NCBI GenBank assembly: GCA_003526065.1
Contig: DQBD01000251.1
Location: 4,424-13,637, forward strand
Origin: Gammaproteobacteria bacterium
GTDB lineage: Bacteria > Pseudomonadota > Gammaproteobacteria > Immundisolibacterales > Immundisolibacteraceae
DNA: 9,214 nt
Direction of reading: 5' to 3'
Shown: in pieces, positions 1 to 7,299 of the stretch
Layout of the letters: each line of letters starts with the position of its first letter
Numbering within the stretch: position 1 is the stretch's first letter
The notes under the pieces: model-generated
What the model was told of the DNA's origin: nothing
Databases searched by the model: none
The model's input: the letters and a program-made list of their open reading frames with translations, nothing else
Translations under genes and position numbers: made by a program

Positions 1-674
1 GGCGGACGATGCACATGAACAGTCAACTCAACCGTCGGCACCCACCCACCGAAGCCAACACGCCGAAACAGCGGCGGCGGCTGCGCGTCGGCAAACAGCG
101 GCAACGCGAACACATCCGGTGCGCTGCCATCGGCGAAGCCAAGCCAGGCACGCAGTTCGACATCCGCGTTTGGGTCGCCGTGCTGCCAATGTGTCGCCGT
201 GGCCGGATCAAGCCGCGCCAGCAAATGGCGATGAATTCCCAGCGGTGCCGGCGTCAACTCGGCCAGGGGCACGCACCGGTCCACTGCGGCCAGGGACGGC
301 GGGGAGGATGTATGCAGATCCAGCCCCCGGCCGCGCATCAAATCCGTGAAGGCACCGATAAAGCGCACCCGCTCGCGGCCGCCCTGAATCAGGCGCGCCG
401 TCGCGGTGGCGATCCTGCGTCCCCGGCGCACGACGTCGGTTTCAATGGTCACCGGCCCGGCCTCGGTCGGCAAAAGATAATGCCCGGTGATGCTGGCCGG
501 ATGCGGGAAATCGACCGCACTGGCCAGCGCCTTGCATGCCAGCGCCATCACATAACCGCCGTTGGGCACCTCGCCGATGTTCCAGGCGGACGACAGCTGT
601 CCTTCGTAGGTGCCGTCACCCACCGCCACGAGCTGAATATCGCGTTCAAACTGGCTGCTTGCCGCCAACGACAT
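1..674 (-). CDS. Acyl-CoA thioesterase-like protein (TesB/4HBT_3 type), 3' end outside window
   Basis: Reading the minus strand from the ATG at 674-672 gives 224 uninterrupted codons to the window edge, so the gene is partial at its C-terminus. The protein starts MSLAASSQFERDIQLVAVGD. It carries the hot-dog pattern of thioesterase-family proteins: a strand with W-N-I-G followed by P-N-G-G-Y (residues about 34-44), then S-I-T-G-H-Y-L-L-P (about 60-68), and near the edge a second hot-dog repeat with G-W-V-P-T-V-E-L-T-V-H-V (about 208-219). Family knowledge: double hot-dog TesB/4HBT_3 proteins hydrolyse acyl-CoA thioesters in the cytoplasm; many have no known substrate. A GGGAG site at 683-687, 8 nt before the ATG, supports this start. 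The gene diverges from the GGDEF/EAL gene. The family call is by pattern recognition; the substrate is unknown. Confidence 0.82.
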   Translation of the reverse strand, partial: MSLAASSQFERDIQLVAVGDGTYEGQLSSAWNIGEVPNGGYVMALACKALASAVDFPHPASITGHYLLPTEAGPVTIETDVVRRGRRIATATARLIQGGRERVRFIGAFTDLMRGRGLDLHTSSPPSLAAVDRCVPLAELTPAPLGIHRHLLARLDPATATHWQHGDPNADVELRAWLGFADGSAPDVFALPLFADAQPPPLFRRVGFGGWVPTVELTVHVHRP

Positions 675-682
675 ACGGTCGA

Positions 683-687
683 CTCCC
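683..687 (-). promoter_or_regulatory. Shine-Dalgarno of the thioesterase-like gene
   Basis: GGGAG on the minus strand, 8 nt before the ATG at 674. It supports that start for a gene whose stop codon lies outside the window. Confidence 0.55.
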
Positions 688-730
688 GGAAGATTGTGCA
701 GGCCTTGTCCTTGCGGCCAATGGGCACGGT

Positions 731-735
731 GAGGG
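731..735 (+). promoter_or_regulatory. Shine-Dalgarno deciding the GGDEF/EAL start at 746
   Basis: GAGGG ends 10 nt before the ATG at 746. The open frame reaches up to an ATG at 536, but that part is antisense to the thioesterase gene and reads as Arg/Pro-rich nonsense. The start at 746 is therefore preferred. Confidence 0.55.
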
Positions 736-745
736 TTATCGGACA

Positions 746-2815
746 ATGACGCCGCATTGTGCCAGTACGCTGGTCACCGGTCAGCGTGCGCCGACGACCA
801 CGTGGCCCGAACAGCAGCCGTTGGAGAATCGCTTGTCATCGCACCGGGATTCCGCACATCCTTGGCAAATCCTTGTGCTGGACTTGTCCACGCCCGGGTC
901 CGATTCGCTCACCAGCCGGCTCGTCGCACCGGGCGATGTTGGCGTCGAGTTCCACACGGTGGCCGACGCACACCAGTTCCACCAGGCGCTGGCCAGTGGC
1001 CCTTTCGACCTTGCAATCCTCGCCGCGCCGTCGGCCGAAGCCGCCCGGGGCGCACTGGACCGCGACCCAACACCGATAGCCGTACCCCTGCTGATGGTGC
1101 TCGACGAAATCCCGCCCACACCACCCTCGGGCCCGGACAACCTGCCACTCGTTGGCGTGTGCGCGCGGGAAGCGCTGACCGCAAACGACCTGCTGACGGC
1201 GCTGGGCCGCTCGCGCGCGACGGTTGCCTTTGCCGCCAACCCCGACGGGGTGGTCATGCTGGACGCCGACGGCCGGGTAGAAGTCGCCAACGCCGCAGCA
1301 ACGCGCCTCCTCGGAGGTTCTGCCCGCGAGATTCGTGGACTGCCGCTGGATCTACGCGTGGACGACAACGGGCTGCCGCTGCTCACCACACCCGACGGGC
1401 GTGTCCTGGAGTGGCGCCGCCAGCCGGTTGGCCATCCAGCAGCAGGCGCCGTGGTTACGCTGCGCGACGTCACCGAGCGCCATGCGGCCGCCCGTGTACT
1501 GGCCTTTCGTGCCGAGCACGACACGCTGACCGGTCTGGCCAATCTGGTACGCATGAAGGCCGAGCTGCGGGCCGCCATTGCCCGCGCCGAACGTGACGGC
1601 GGCCGGCTTGCCGTGCTGTATCTGGACCTTGATGGCTTCAAGGAGGTCAACGATACCTACGGCCACGAAGTCGGTGACGCGCTGTTGCAGGCGGTATCAC
1701 AGCGACTGACCGGCGTGTGCCGCGCCGGCGAGTTGCTTGCCCGCGTCGGCGGTGACGAGCTGGTCATGCTGGCCGAGAGTTTCCCCCCCGGCTTTGAGGG
1801 GCGCATCGCCGAGCGCGTGCTCGAATCGCTGGACAGCCCGCTGCAGGCCGCCGAGCGCAGCTTGCGCCTGGGCCTGAGTATCGGCATCGCCGTGTATCCG
1901 GACCACGCCAGCGACCCTGACGGGCTGCTGCGCGCGGCCGACGAGGCCATGTACGAGGCCAAGCGGAGTGGTGGCGGCGCTTACCGCTTGGCCACCAGCC
2001 ATATCGACGCCGTATCGCAGCGACGCCAGGAGATCGCCGACGGCCTTCAGGAGGGCCTGCTGCGAGGGGAATTCGAACTTCTGTATCAGCCACTGCTGGA
2101 CCTGAAGCGCGGCCGCTTTACCGGAGCCGAGGCGCTGATTCGCTGGCACCGTCCGGGCGTAGGCGTCGTTCATCCCCACGAATTTCTCGATGTCGCGGAA
2201 ACCAGCGGCCTGATTCTTGGCATCGGTGACTGGGTCCTGGACCACATCTGCCAACAACTGGCGCAATGGCGCTGGACGTTGGGCGAGGATTTCTTCATCG
2301 GCGCGAACCTGTCGGCGCTACAGCTGCGCCGAAGCGACTTTGCCGGCCGTTTCCGGCGTGTACTGCACAGCCATGGGTTGAGCAGCGAAGCCGTGCACCT
2401 GGAAGTGAGCGAAAACATCGTGGCCCAGGAACTCGGCCGCGCCCTGGCCGATGTGACCGCCTCTTCGGACATGTTCCTGGCGGTCGATGACGTCAGTCAG
2501 GGGCTGCTGTCGCTGCGCAACATCAGCAACCTGCCGATTCGCAGCATGAAACTGGATCATGGCCTGATCGCCGGCCTGCCGCACGACCCACTCAGCGTGC
2601 AACTGGTGGAGGCGCTGATCTCAATCGGCCGCACGTTCGGAGTAAGCGTGGTCGCCGAAGGGGTGGAGACGGCGGCACAACTGCAGTTCCTGCGTCAGCA
2701 CGGCTGCGATTTCTGCCAGGGATTCCTGCTCAGCGCCCCGGTTTCCAGCAGCGAACTGCCGGTACTGGTCAACACGCCGGAGCTGGTCAGCGGCCTCATG
2801 CCGCTGTTGTCCTGA
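746..2815 (+). CDS. Pseudo-receiver/PAS/GGDEF/EAL c-di-GMP signalling protein
   Basis: A 689-aa cytoplasmic protein with no visible membrane segment. Residues 40-155 look like a degenerate receiver: the strand FDLAILA (87-93) has Ala93 where the phospho-acceptor Asp is expected. A PAS domain follows (about 160-245), ending in VTLRDVTERHAA. The GGDEF domain (about 252-415) has D294 and D296 in YLDLDGFKEVND, and GGDEL at 335-339 in place of GGDEF. The usual RxxD inhibitory site is RAGE (326-329). The EAL domain (about 425-675) keeps E462 (EAL), N521, E553 and E556, D581-D582, K602, E638 and Q658, so phosphodiesterase chemistry looks possible. Its loop-6 motif DDFGTG is changed to DDVSQG (581-586). 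Known for the family: GGDEF makes and EAL degrades c-di-GMP. I infer that EAL activity, perhaps modulated by GGDEF and PAS, is likelier than synthesis. The gene converges on the NlpC/P60 gene with 6 bp between the stops. Confidence 0.93.
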   Translation: MTPHCASTLVTGQRAPTTTWPEQQPLENRLSSHRDSAHPWQILVLDLSTPGSDSLTSRLVAPGDVGVEFHTVADAHQFHQALASGPFDLAILAAPSAEAARGALDRDPTPIAVPLLMVLDEIPPTPPSGPDNLPLVGVCAREALTANDLLTALGRSRATVAFAANPDGVVMLDADGRVEVANAAATRLLGGSAREIRGLPLDLRVDDNGLPLLTTPDGRVLEWRRQPVGHPAAGAVVTLRDVTERHAAARVLAFRAEHDTLTGLANLVRMKAELRAAIARAERDGGRLAVLYLDLDGFKEVNDTYGHEVGDALLQAVSQRLTGVCRAGELLARVGGDELVMLAESFPPGFEGRIAERVLESLDSPLQAAERSLRLGLSIGIAVYPDHASDPDGLLRAADEAMYEAKRSGGGAYRLATSHIDAVSQRRQEIADGLQEGLLRGEFELLYQPLLDLKRGRFTGAEALIRWHRPGVGVVHPHEFLDVAETSGLILGIGDWVLDHICQQLAQWRWTLGEDFFIGANLSALQLRRSDFAGRFRRVLHSHGLSSEAVHLEVSENIVAQELGRALADVTASSDMFLAVDDVSQGLLSLRNISNLPIRSMKLDHGLIAGLPHDPLSVQLVEALISIGRTFGVSVVAEGVETAAQLQFLRQHGCDFCQGFLLSAPVSSSELPVLVNTPELVSGLMPLLS

Positions 2816-2821
2816 TATCGC

Positions 2822-3361
2822 TTACTGCGGGCGCCCGATCGACGCCAATCGCTGGCGCCAATAGGTCTCGTCCAGCCGACTCACCATAACCGCCTGCCCC
2901 GTGGACGGTGCATGCACGAACCGTCCGTCGCCGTAATAAATGCCGACGTGACTGATGCTGCCGCCGACCCGGAAGAACAACAGGTCACCGATCGTCGGCG
3001 AAGGATCGACGAGTGGCGCGGCGGCCTGGTATTGCTCCGCCACGGTGCGGGGCAATGCAATGCCGATCAGTCCGTAGCTGTACTGCACCAGCCCACTGCA
3101 GTCGAACCCGCGCTCCGGACGGTTTCCCCCGAACTGGTACGGCTTGCCACGCATCGAAGCAGCGATTTCTGCCGCAAGTGCGTTGTCGGGCATGCCTCGC
3201 GCCGGCGCCTGGCCGACACGCGGTGGCGCGTGTCCGCAGCCTCCCAGCCCCACCAACACCACGAGCCACCCGGCCAGAACACAGGTCAGCCAACCCGGTG
3301 CGCCCGTTTGGCGGCCATCGCCGACCCGGGGCCACTGCGTATGGACCGCCTCAGCCGCCAC
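2822..3361 (-). CDS. NlpC/P60-family cell-wall peptidase, probable lipoprotein
   Basis: From a GTG at 3361-3359 this encodes 179 aa. A hydrophobic stretch (about 25-41) ends in the lipobox L-G-G-C, so Cys42 is probably lipidated; Gly43 is compatible with outer-membrane sorting. The C-terminal half (about 60-179) is an NlpC/P60 domain: catalytic Cys88 in FDCSG, His138 in ISHVGIYYGDG, and His150 in RFVHAPSTG as the likely third residue. Family knowledge: these enzymes cut peptidoglycan stem peptides, often D-Glu-diaminopimelate bonds. The start is uncertain. An in-frame ATG at 3430 would give 202 aa but would add 69 nt of overlap with the preceding gene, and no strong Shine-Dalgarno is visible at either start. 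With the GTG the gene overlaps the MoaD/ThiS-like gene by 11 nt. Its place in this operon is not explained by the enzyme cluster. Confidence 0.88.
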   Translation of the reverse strand: MAAEAVHTQWPRVGDGRQTGAPGWLTCVLAGWLVVLVGLGGCGHAPPRVGQAPARGMPDNALAAEIAASMRGKPYQFGGNRPERGFDCSGLVQYSYGLIGIALPRTVAEQYQAAAPLVDPSPTIGDLLFFRVGGSISHVGIYYGDGRFVHAPSTGQAVMVSRLDETYWRQRLASIGRPQ

Positions 3362-3617
3362 CGATGGCAGGCACGATCTGGACGTCACTGCCCGTTTCAA
3401 CGCGCTGGAACAGGCCCAGACTCGTGACATAACCGTTCACCGCCACCGCCACACCGGGGCGCAGGCGGCCATCGTCTTGCACGATGGCCGCCTGAATGCC
3501 GGGATACTGCTCATCCAGTCGAGCGATCACCTCTCGCACGGTGCCACCGGGCGCCTGGACCACCGCCTCGCCCGCCGTCAGGTGTTGCATGGTCGCGGGG
3601 ATCCAGACGCTCGCCAT
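3351..3617 (-). CDS. MoaD/ThiS-like beta-grasp sulfur-carrier protein
   Basis: An 88-aa protein, the usual size for MoaD and ThiS. The middle has E-V-I-A-R-L-D-E-Q-Y-P-G (29-40). The end is V-A-V-N-G-Y (58-63), then S-D-V-Q-I-V-P-A-I-G-G-G (77-88). The Asn-Gly turn, the D-V-x-I-x-P strand and the terminal Gly-Gly are the hallmarks of this family, in which the C-terminal glycine is adenylated and turned into a thiocarboxylate. MoaD donates sulfur to molybdopterin, ThiS to thiazole; relatives donate to cysteine or tungsten-cofactor pathways. The gene starts 6 nt after the molybdenum-subunit stop, so a role in cofactor supply for that enzyme is a fair inference. No partner E1-like (MoeB/ThiF) or MoaE gene is in the window. 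The tail has three glycines instead of two. Confidence 0.85.
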   Translation of the reverse strand: MASVWIPATMQHLTAGEAVVQAPGGTVREVIARLDEQYPGIQAAIVQDDGRLRPGVAVAVNGYVTSLGLFQRVETGSDVQIVPAIGGG

Positions 3618-3623
3618 GGCGCC

Positions 3624-5942
3624 TCAGGCCACCTTGACGGAAGCCGGCTTGCCCTCTTTCGCCCACAAGGCTTCCAGCACCGCGCCAGGCGACATGGGCA
3701 GGCGCGTCATGCGCACCCCGGTAGCCTTGTGAATGGCGTTGGCCACCGCCGCCGGCGGCGGCACGATCGGCACCTCCCCGACCCCACGGATACCAAACGG
3801 GTGGCCCGGATTCGGCGTCTCGAGGATCACGGTATCGATCATCGGCACATCCAGCGCCGTCGGCATGCGGTAGTCCAGCAGGCTGGCATTGGCCAGACGG
3901 CCTTCCTGGTTGTACCAGTACTCCTCGTTCAGCGCCCAGCCGAGACCCTGCACAACGCCGCCCTGGATCTGTCCGGCCACGTAGTCCGGGTGAACCGCCT
4001 TGCCGACGTCCTGGAACGCGGTATAGCGCAGGATCTGCACCTTGCCGGTCTCCGGGTCGACCTCCACGTCACAGATGTTGGCGCCGATCTGGAAACCCAC
4101 GCCGTGCGGGTTGGCCGTGAAGTCGGCTGAAATCGGGCCACCGGTCTCGTCCATGCGCGCTGCCACTTCCTTGAAGTGCATGCGCCGGTGCGGGTCGTTG
4201 CGGTCGACGAAATCGGCCACCCCGGCCGACTCGGCCGTGCAGTCGACGTTGGCGACATCGGTTTCCCAGATCATCGCCACCCGTTGCTTCATCTGCTCGA
4301 GCACGATCTGCGCCGCCTTGATGATGGCGTAACCGGTGGCAAACGTGGTGCGGCTGCCGACCGACTGGAAGGTATAGCCGATGGAGTCGGTGTCCGACAC
4401 ACTGGAACTGATGTCCTCCAGCGGGACCCCCAATGCCTCGGATGCCTGCATCGCCAGCGTCATGCGTGTACCGGACAGGTCGGCCGAGCCGGTGGCCAGG
4501 TTGACCGTGCCATCGACGTTCACGTGCAGTTCGCAGCTCGACGTCAGACCCGCGCCGAACCAGAAGGCATATGAAACGCCACGGCCACGGTTCGGGCCGC
4601 CCAGCGGCGCGCTGTAATGGGGGTGCTTTTTGACCGCCTCGAGCAGCTCGATGGTGCCGATCGGCGGCACCGGCATGCCGATAATCAGCCGGTCACCGGT
4701 CTTGGTGGCGTTCTTCAGCCTGAAGTCGATCGGGTCCATGCCGCACTTGTCGGCCAACTCGTCGATCATCGTCTCGACGATGAAGTTCGACTGCGTGGCG
4801 CCCGGCGCCCGATAGGGCTTGATCTTCGGCTTGTTGACCATCACGTCGTAGCCGTCGATCACCACATTGGGGATGTTGTATCGCGTCAGCGAACACATGG
4901 CACCCGGCGCGATCGGCCCCCCCGGATAACCGCCGGCCTCGTACAGCAGGTACAGATCGGCGGCCACCAGGCTGCCGTCCTTCTTGCACCCCATCTTGAT
5001 GCGTGCATACACACCCGAACTGGGGCCGGTGGCCTTGAGCACCTCGGCGCGGCTCATGGCCATCTTCACCGGGCGACCGGTCTTCTTGGCCAGCAGCGCG
5101 GCCAGCGGATCCAGATAGACCACGTCCTTGCCGCCGAAACCACCGCCGATTTCCATCGGGATGACGCGAATCTTGGCCAGCGACATGTTCAGAATCGAGG
5201 CCAGGAAATCGCGGATGGCGAACGCGCCCTGCGTGCTGGTCCATACCGTGAGGTGGTCGTCGCTGTCCCAGCGGCAGGTGGTGACGTGGGTCTCGATGTA
5301 ACCCTGATGCACCGTGGCCGTGTTGTATTCGCGCTCGAGCACAATGTCGGCGTCCTTGAAGCCCTGCTCGATGTCACCGGCAGCCAGCTGCAGGCGACCG
5401 GCGTTCGGCAACGCCTTCTGCGTCGGGAACAGGAACGCGCCGGGCACGAAGTCCTCGTGCAACACCACCGCGCCATCCTTGACCGCCTCGCGCACGTCCT
5501 GCACGAACGGCAACACCTCGTACTCGACTTCCACGAGCGCCGCGGCTTCCTCGGCCACGTGCGGATTGTCGGCGGCCACCGCCGCCACCGCATGTCCGTC
5601 GTAGAACACCGTGTGCTTGGCAATGCAGTTGTCGGCGATGTCCTGCATGCTCACGCTGCCGCCCTCACCGGCAGCCACCACCGCCTGGTTCAGCGGCGGG
5701 AAATCGTCACCGGTAATCACCGCCTTGACGCCCGGGACCGCCAGCGCCTTGCTGATGTCGATGCGCTTGATACGGGCGTGCGGGTGCGGGCTGCGCACCA
5801 CCTTGCCATGCAGCATGTCGGGCAGATGGAAGTCATCACCGAACTTGGCCTGGCCGGTGACCTTGTCGATACCGTCACGACGCAGCGGCGTGGTGCCCAG
5901 GACCCGCCACTTGCGGGGTTTGTATTCGGGTTCCATGTTCAT
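3624..5942 (-). CDS. Xanthine-oxidase-family molybdenum hydroxylase, molybdopterin-binding large subunit (CoxL/XdhA-like)
   Basis: A 772-aa protein, normal length for the large subunit of three-part molybdenum hydroxylases. The N-terminal domain (about 20-145) is the aldehyde oxidase a/b hammerhead type, with KVTGQAKFGDD and RSPHPHARI. The molybdopterin domain has HQG (212-214), GGGFGGK (266-272), YRAPG (377-381), GQIQGGVVQGLGWAL (657-671) and GVGE (720-723). Glu723 is the expected catalytic base. Family knowledge: the enzyme inserts an oxygen from water into a C-H bond at a Mo=O(=S) centre. The CO dehydrogenase active-site loop (VAYRCSFR-like) is not present, so this is not a CO dehydrogenase. 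The ATG at 5942 overlaps the TAA of the 2Fe-2S gene as TAATG, with GGAGG 7 nt upstream; a second ATG lies at 5936. The substrate is unknown; an aromatic or heterocyclic acid or its CoA ester is an inference from the neighbouring transporter. Confidence 0.93.
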   Translation of the reverse strand: MNMEPEYKPRKWRVLGTTPLRRDGIDKVTGQAKFGDDFHLPDMLHGKVVRSPHPHARIKRIDISKALAVPGVKAVITGDDFPPLNQAVVAAGEGGSVSMQDIADNCIAKHTVFYDGHAVAAVAADNPHVAEEAAALVEVEYEVLPFVQDVREAVKDGAVVLHEDFVPGAFLFPTQKALPNAGRLQLAAGDIEQGFKDADIVLEREYNTATVHQGYIETHVTTCRWDSDDHLTVWTSTQGAFAIRDFLASILNMSLAKIRVIPMEIGGGFGGKDVVYLDPLAALLAKKTGRPVKMAMSRAEVLKATGPSSGVYARIKMGCKKDGSLVAADLYLLYEAGGYPGGPIAPGAMCSLTRYNIPNVVIDGYDVMVNKPKIKPYRAPGATQSNFIVETMIDELADKCGMDPIDFRLKNATKTGDRLIIGMPVPPIGTIELLEAVKKHPHYSAPLGGPNRGRGVSYAFWFGAGLTSSCELHVNVDGTVNLATGSADLSGTRMTLAMQASEALGVPLEDISSSVSDTDSIGYTFQSVGSRTTFATGYAIIKAAQIVLEQMKQRVAMIWETDVANVDCTAESAGVADFVDRNDPHRRMHFKEVAARMDETGGPISADFTANPHGVGFQIGANICDVEVDPETGKVQILRYTAFQDVGKAVHPDYVAGQIQGGVVQGLGWALNEEYWYNQEGRLANASLLDYRMPTALDVPMIDTVILETPNPGHPFGIRGVGEVPIVPPPAAVANAIHKATGVRMTRLPMSPGAVLEALWAKEGKPASVKVA

Positions 5943-6421
5943 TACGCAGCCTCCATTGCCTTGCCGGCCTTAAGAACGGCCCGCACCAGCTTGTCGTAAC
6001 CCGTGCAGCGGCACAGGTTGCCGGCCAGCCACAGCCGGACCTCTTCCTCGCTCGGGCTCGGATTGCTCTGCAGCAGTGACTTGGACGCCATCAGGAAACC
6101 CGGCGTGCAAATACCGCACTGCATGCCCGTTTCCTCGATAAACGCCTGCTGCAGAGGATGCAGCTTGTCGGTGGTGCCCAGGCCTTCGACCGTCTCGACG
6201 GTGCGCCCCTGTGCCTCGACGCCCAGCACACAGCACGAGTTCACCAGCACGCCGTCAAGCAGCACGCTGCAGGCGCCGCAGTTGCCGTCGTTGCATCCTT
6301 CCTTGGTGCCGGTCATGTACAGCACGTCGCGCAGCGACTCGAGCAGACTCTGCCTCGGCTCGGCCAGGAACTCCCGGGCCTCGCCATTGATGGTGGTTTC
6401 TACGTGGACTTTCTTGGCCAT
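5942..6421 (-). CDS. Molybdenum hydroxylase, [2Fe-2S] small subunit (CoxS/XdhC-small type)
   Basis: A 159-aa protein, the usual length. The N-terminal plant-ferredoxin domain (about 3-80) holds the first cluster: Cys43, Cys48, Cys51 and Cys63 in EGCNDGNCGAC and NSC. The C-terminal four-helix domain (about 85-159) holds the second: Cys102 and Cys105 in MQCGICTPGF, and Cys137 and Cys139 in NLCRCTGY. All eight ligands are present. The subunit carries electrons from the molybdenum site to FAD in the heterotrimer. The ATG at 6421 is preceded 10 nt upstream by AAGGGAG (6432-6438) and lies 5 nt after the FAD-gene stop. The same frame stays open further upstream to 7336, but that part runs out of frame over the FAD gene and is not coding. 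Confidence 0.96.
   Translation of the reverse strand: MAKKVHVETTINGEAREFLAEPRQSLLESLRDVLYMTGTKEGCNDGNCGACSVLLDGVLVNSCCVLGVEAQGRTVETVEGLGTTDKLHPLQQAFIEETGMQCGICTPGFLMASKSLLQSNPSPSEEEVRLWLAGNLCRCTGYDKLVRAVLKAGKAMEAA
5950..5954 (-). promoter_or_regulatory. Shine-Dalgarno of the large-subunit gene inside the preceding gene
   Basis: GGAGG on the minus strand, 7 nt before the ATG at 5942 and within the last codons of the 2Fe-2S gene. It favours the first of two close ATGs (5942, not 5936) and supports translational coupling through TAATG. Confidence 0.65.
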
Positions 6422-6426
6422 GACGC

Positions 6427-7299
6427 TCAGGCTCCCTTGGCACGTTCGACGGCACCGCGCAGCGCGCGGGCGGTGAGCACCTTGACCAGGTGCCTGCGTT
6501 GTTCGACCGTACCGCGCATGTCGGTGATCGGCCTCGCCACGGCCTGGGCATCGTCGGCCGCCAGCTGAATGGCGTCTTCGCCCACCGGCTTGCCCGCCAG
6601 CAGCGCGCCGGCCTCGGCGGCGAAGATCGGCGTCGGACCCACGGAGGCCAACGCAATGCGTGCCGACACGAAGGTCTGCTTGGCCGCGTCCAGCACCACA
6701 CTGGCCCCCACACCGGCAACGGCGATATCCATCTCGTTGCGCGGAATGAAGCGCAGATACTTGGCGCCGCTGTTGGCCTGGGGCGCCGGAATGAAGACAC
6801 TGACCAGAAGCTCGTCGTCGGCCAGACAGGTCTTGCCGGGTGCGACGCAAAAACGCTCCACCGGCACCTCGCGCGTGCCGCCCGGCCCCAACACCCTGGC
6901 CACCGCGCCCAATGCGATCAGTGTCGGTATCGCATCGCCACTGGGCGCGGCATTGCACAAATTCCCGCCGATGGTCGCGCGCCCCTGGATGTGGACACTG
7001 CCGATCAAACTGACCGAGTCGATCAACGCCGGGTAACGCCGGCTGACGTCGGCATGCTCCCAAATGCGCCGACACGGGACGGCCGCACCAACGGTCAGGC
7101 CGTCGGCCGTCAACGCCAGTTCGTTCAGTTCCGGAATACGCTTGCCGTCCACCACCAAGCCGGGCTTGCGGCGGCCGACGCGCATGTTGACGATCAGGTC
7201 GGTGCCGCCGGCCAGCACGCGGGCGTTGCCCTGTGCGCCTGACAGCAGCGTGACCGCCTCGCCCAACGACTCGGGCGCAGCATAGTCGAAGCTGTGCAT
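6427..7299 (-). CDS. Molybdenum hydroxylase, FAD-binding medium subunit (CoxM-like)
   Basis: A 290-aa protein, typical for CoxM-type subunits. The FAD-binding part has AGGTDL (30-35) and TIGGNLCNAAPSGD (109-122), the two signature loops that hold the flavin. A CO dehydrogenase flavoprotein C-terminal domain follows (about 180-285), with NEMDIAVAG (188-196). FAD takes electrons from the [2Fe-2S] subunit and passes them to an acceptor. In 4-hydroxybenzoyl-CoA reductase the equivalent subunit has about 40 extra residues with four cysteines for a [4Fe-4S] cluster; that insertion is absent here. It is the first of three subunit genes in the order FAD, 2Fe-2S, Mo. The Shine-Dalgarno AAGGAG (7312-7317) sits 12 nt before the ATG, slightly long. 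No in-frame alternative start was seen in that gap. Confidence 0.95.
   Translation of the reverse strand: MHSFDYAAPESLGEAVTLLSGAQGNARVLAGGTDLIVNMRVGRRKPGLVVDGKRIPELNELALTADGLTVGAAVPCRRIWEHADVSRRYPALIDSVSLIGSVHIQGRATIGGNLCNAAPSGDAIPTLIALGAVARVLGPGGTREVPVERFCVAPGKTCLADDELLVSVFIPAPQANSGAKYLRFIPRNEMDIAVAGVGASVVLDAAKQTFVSARIALASVGPTPIFAAEAGALLAGKPVGEDAIQLAADDAQAVARPITDMRGTVEQRRHLVKVLTARALRGAVERAKGA

Noticed and set aside
536..745. Extension of the GGDEF/EAL gene to an ATG at 536
   Set aside because: It overlaps the divergent gene, the product is Arg/Pro-rich with no domain, and the ATG at 746 has a better ribosome binding site.
9..749. 246-codon open frame on the plus strand
   Set aside because: Antisense to the thioesterase-like gene; the product is rich in Arg, Gln and His with no recognisable domain.
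3144..5999. Long plus-strand frames (3144-4130 and 4617-5999)
   Set aside because: Both lie antisense to the molybdenum subunit and its neighbours, are rich in His, Arg and Gly, and match no family. They come from high-GC codon bias.
3624..7299. Naming the enzyme 4-hydroxybenzoyl-CoA reductase or CO dehydrogenase
   Set aside because: The FAD subunit has no four-cysteine insertion as in HcrB, and the large subunit has no CoxL-type VAYRCSFR loop. Only the family level is supported.
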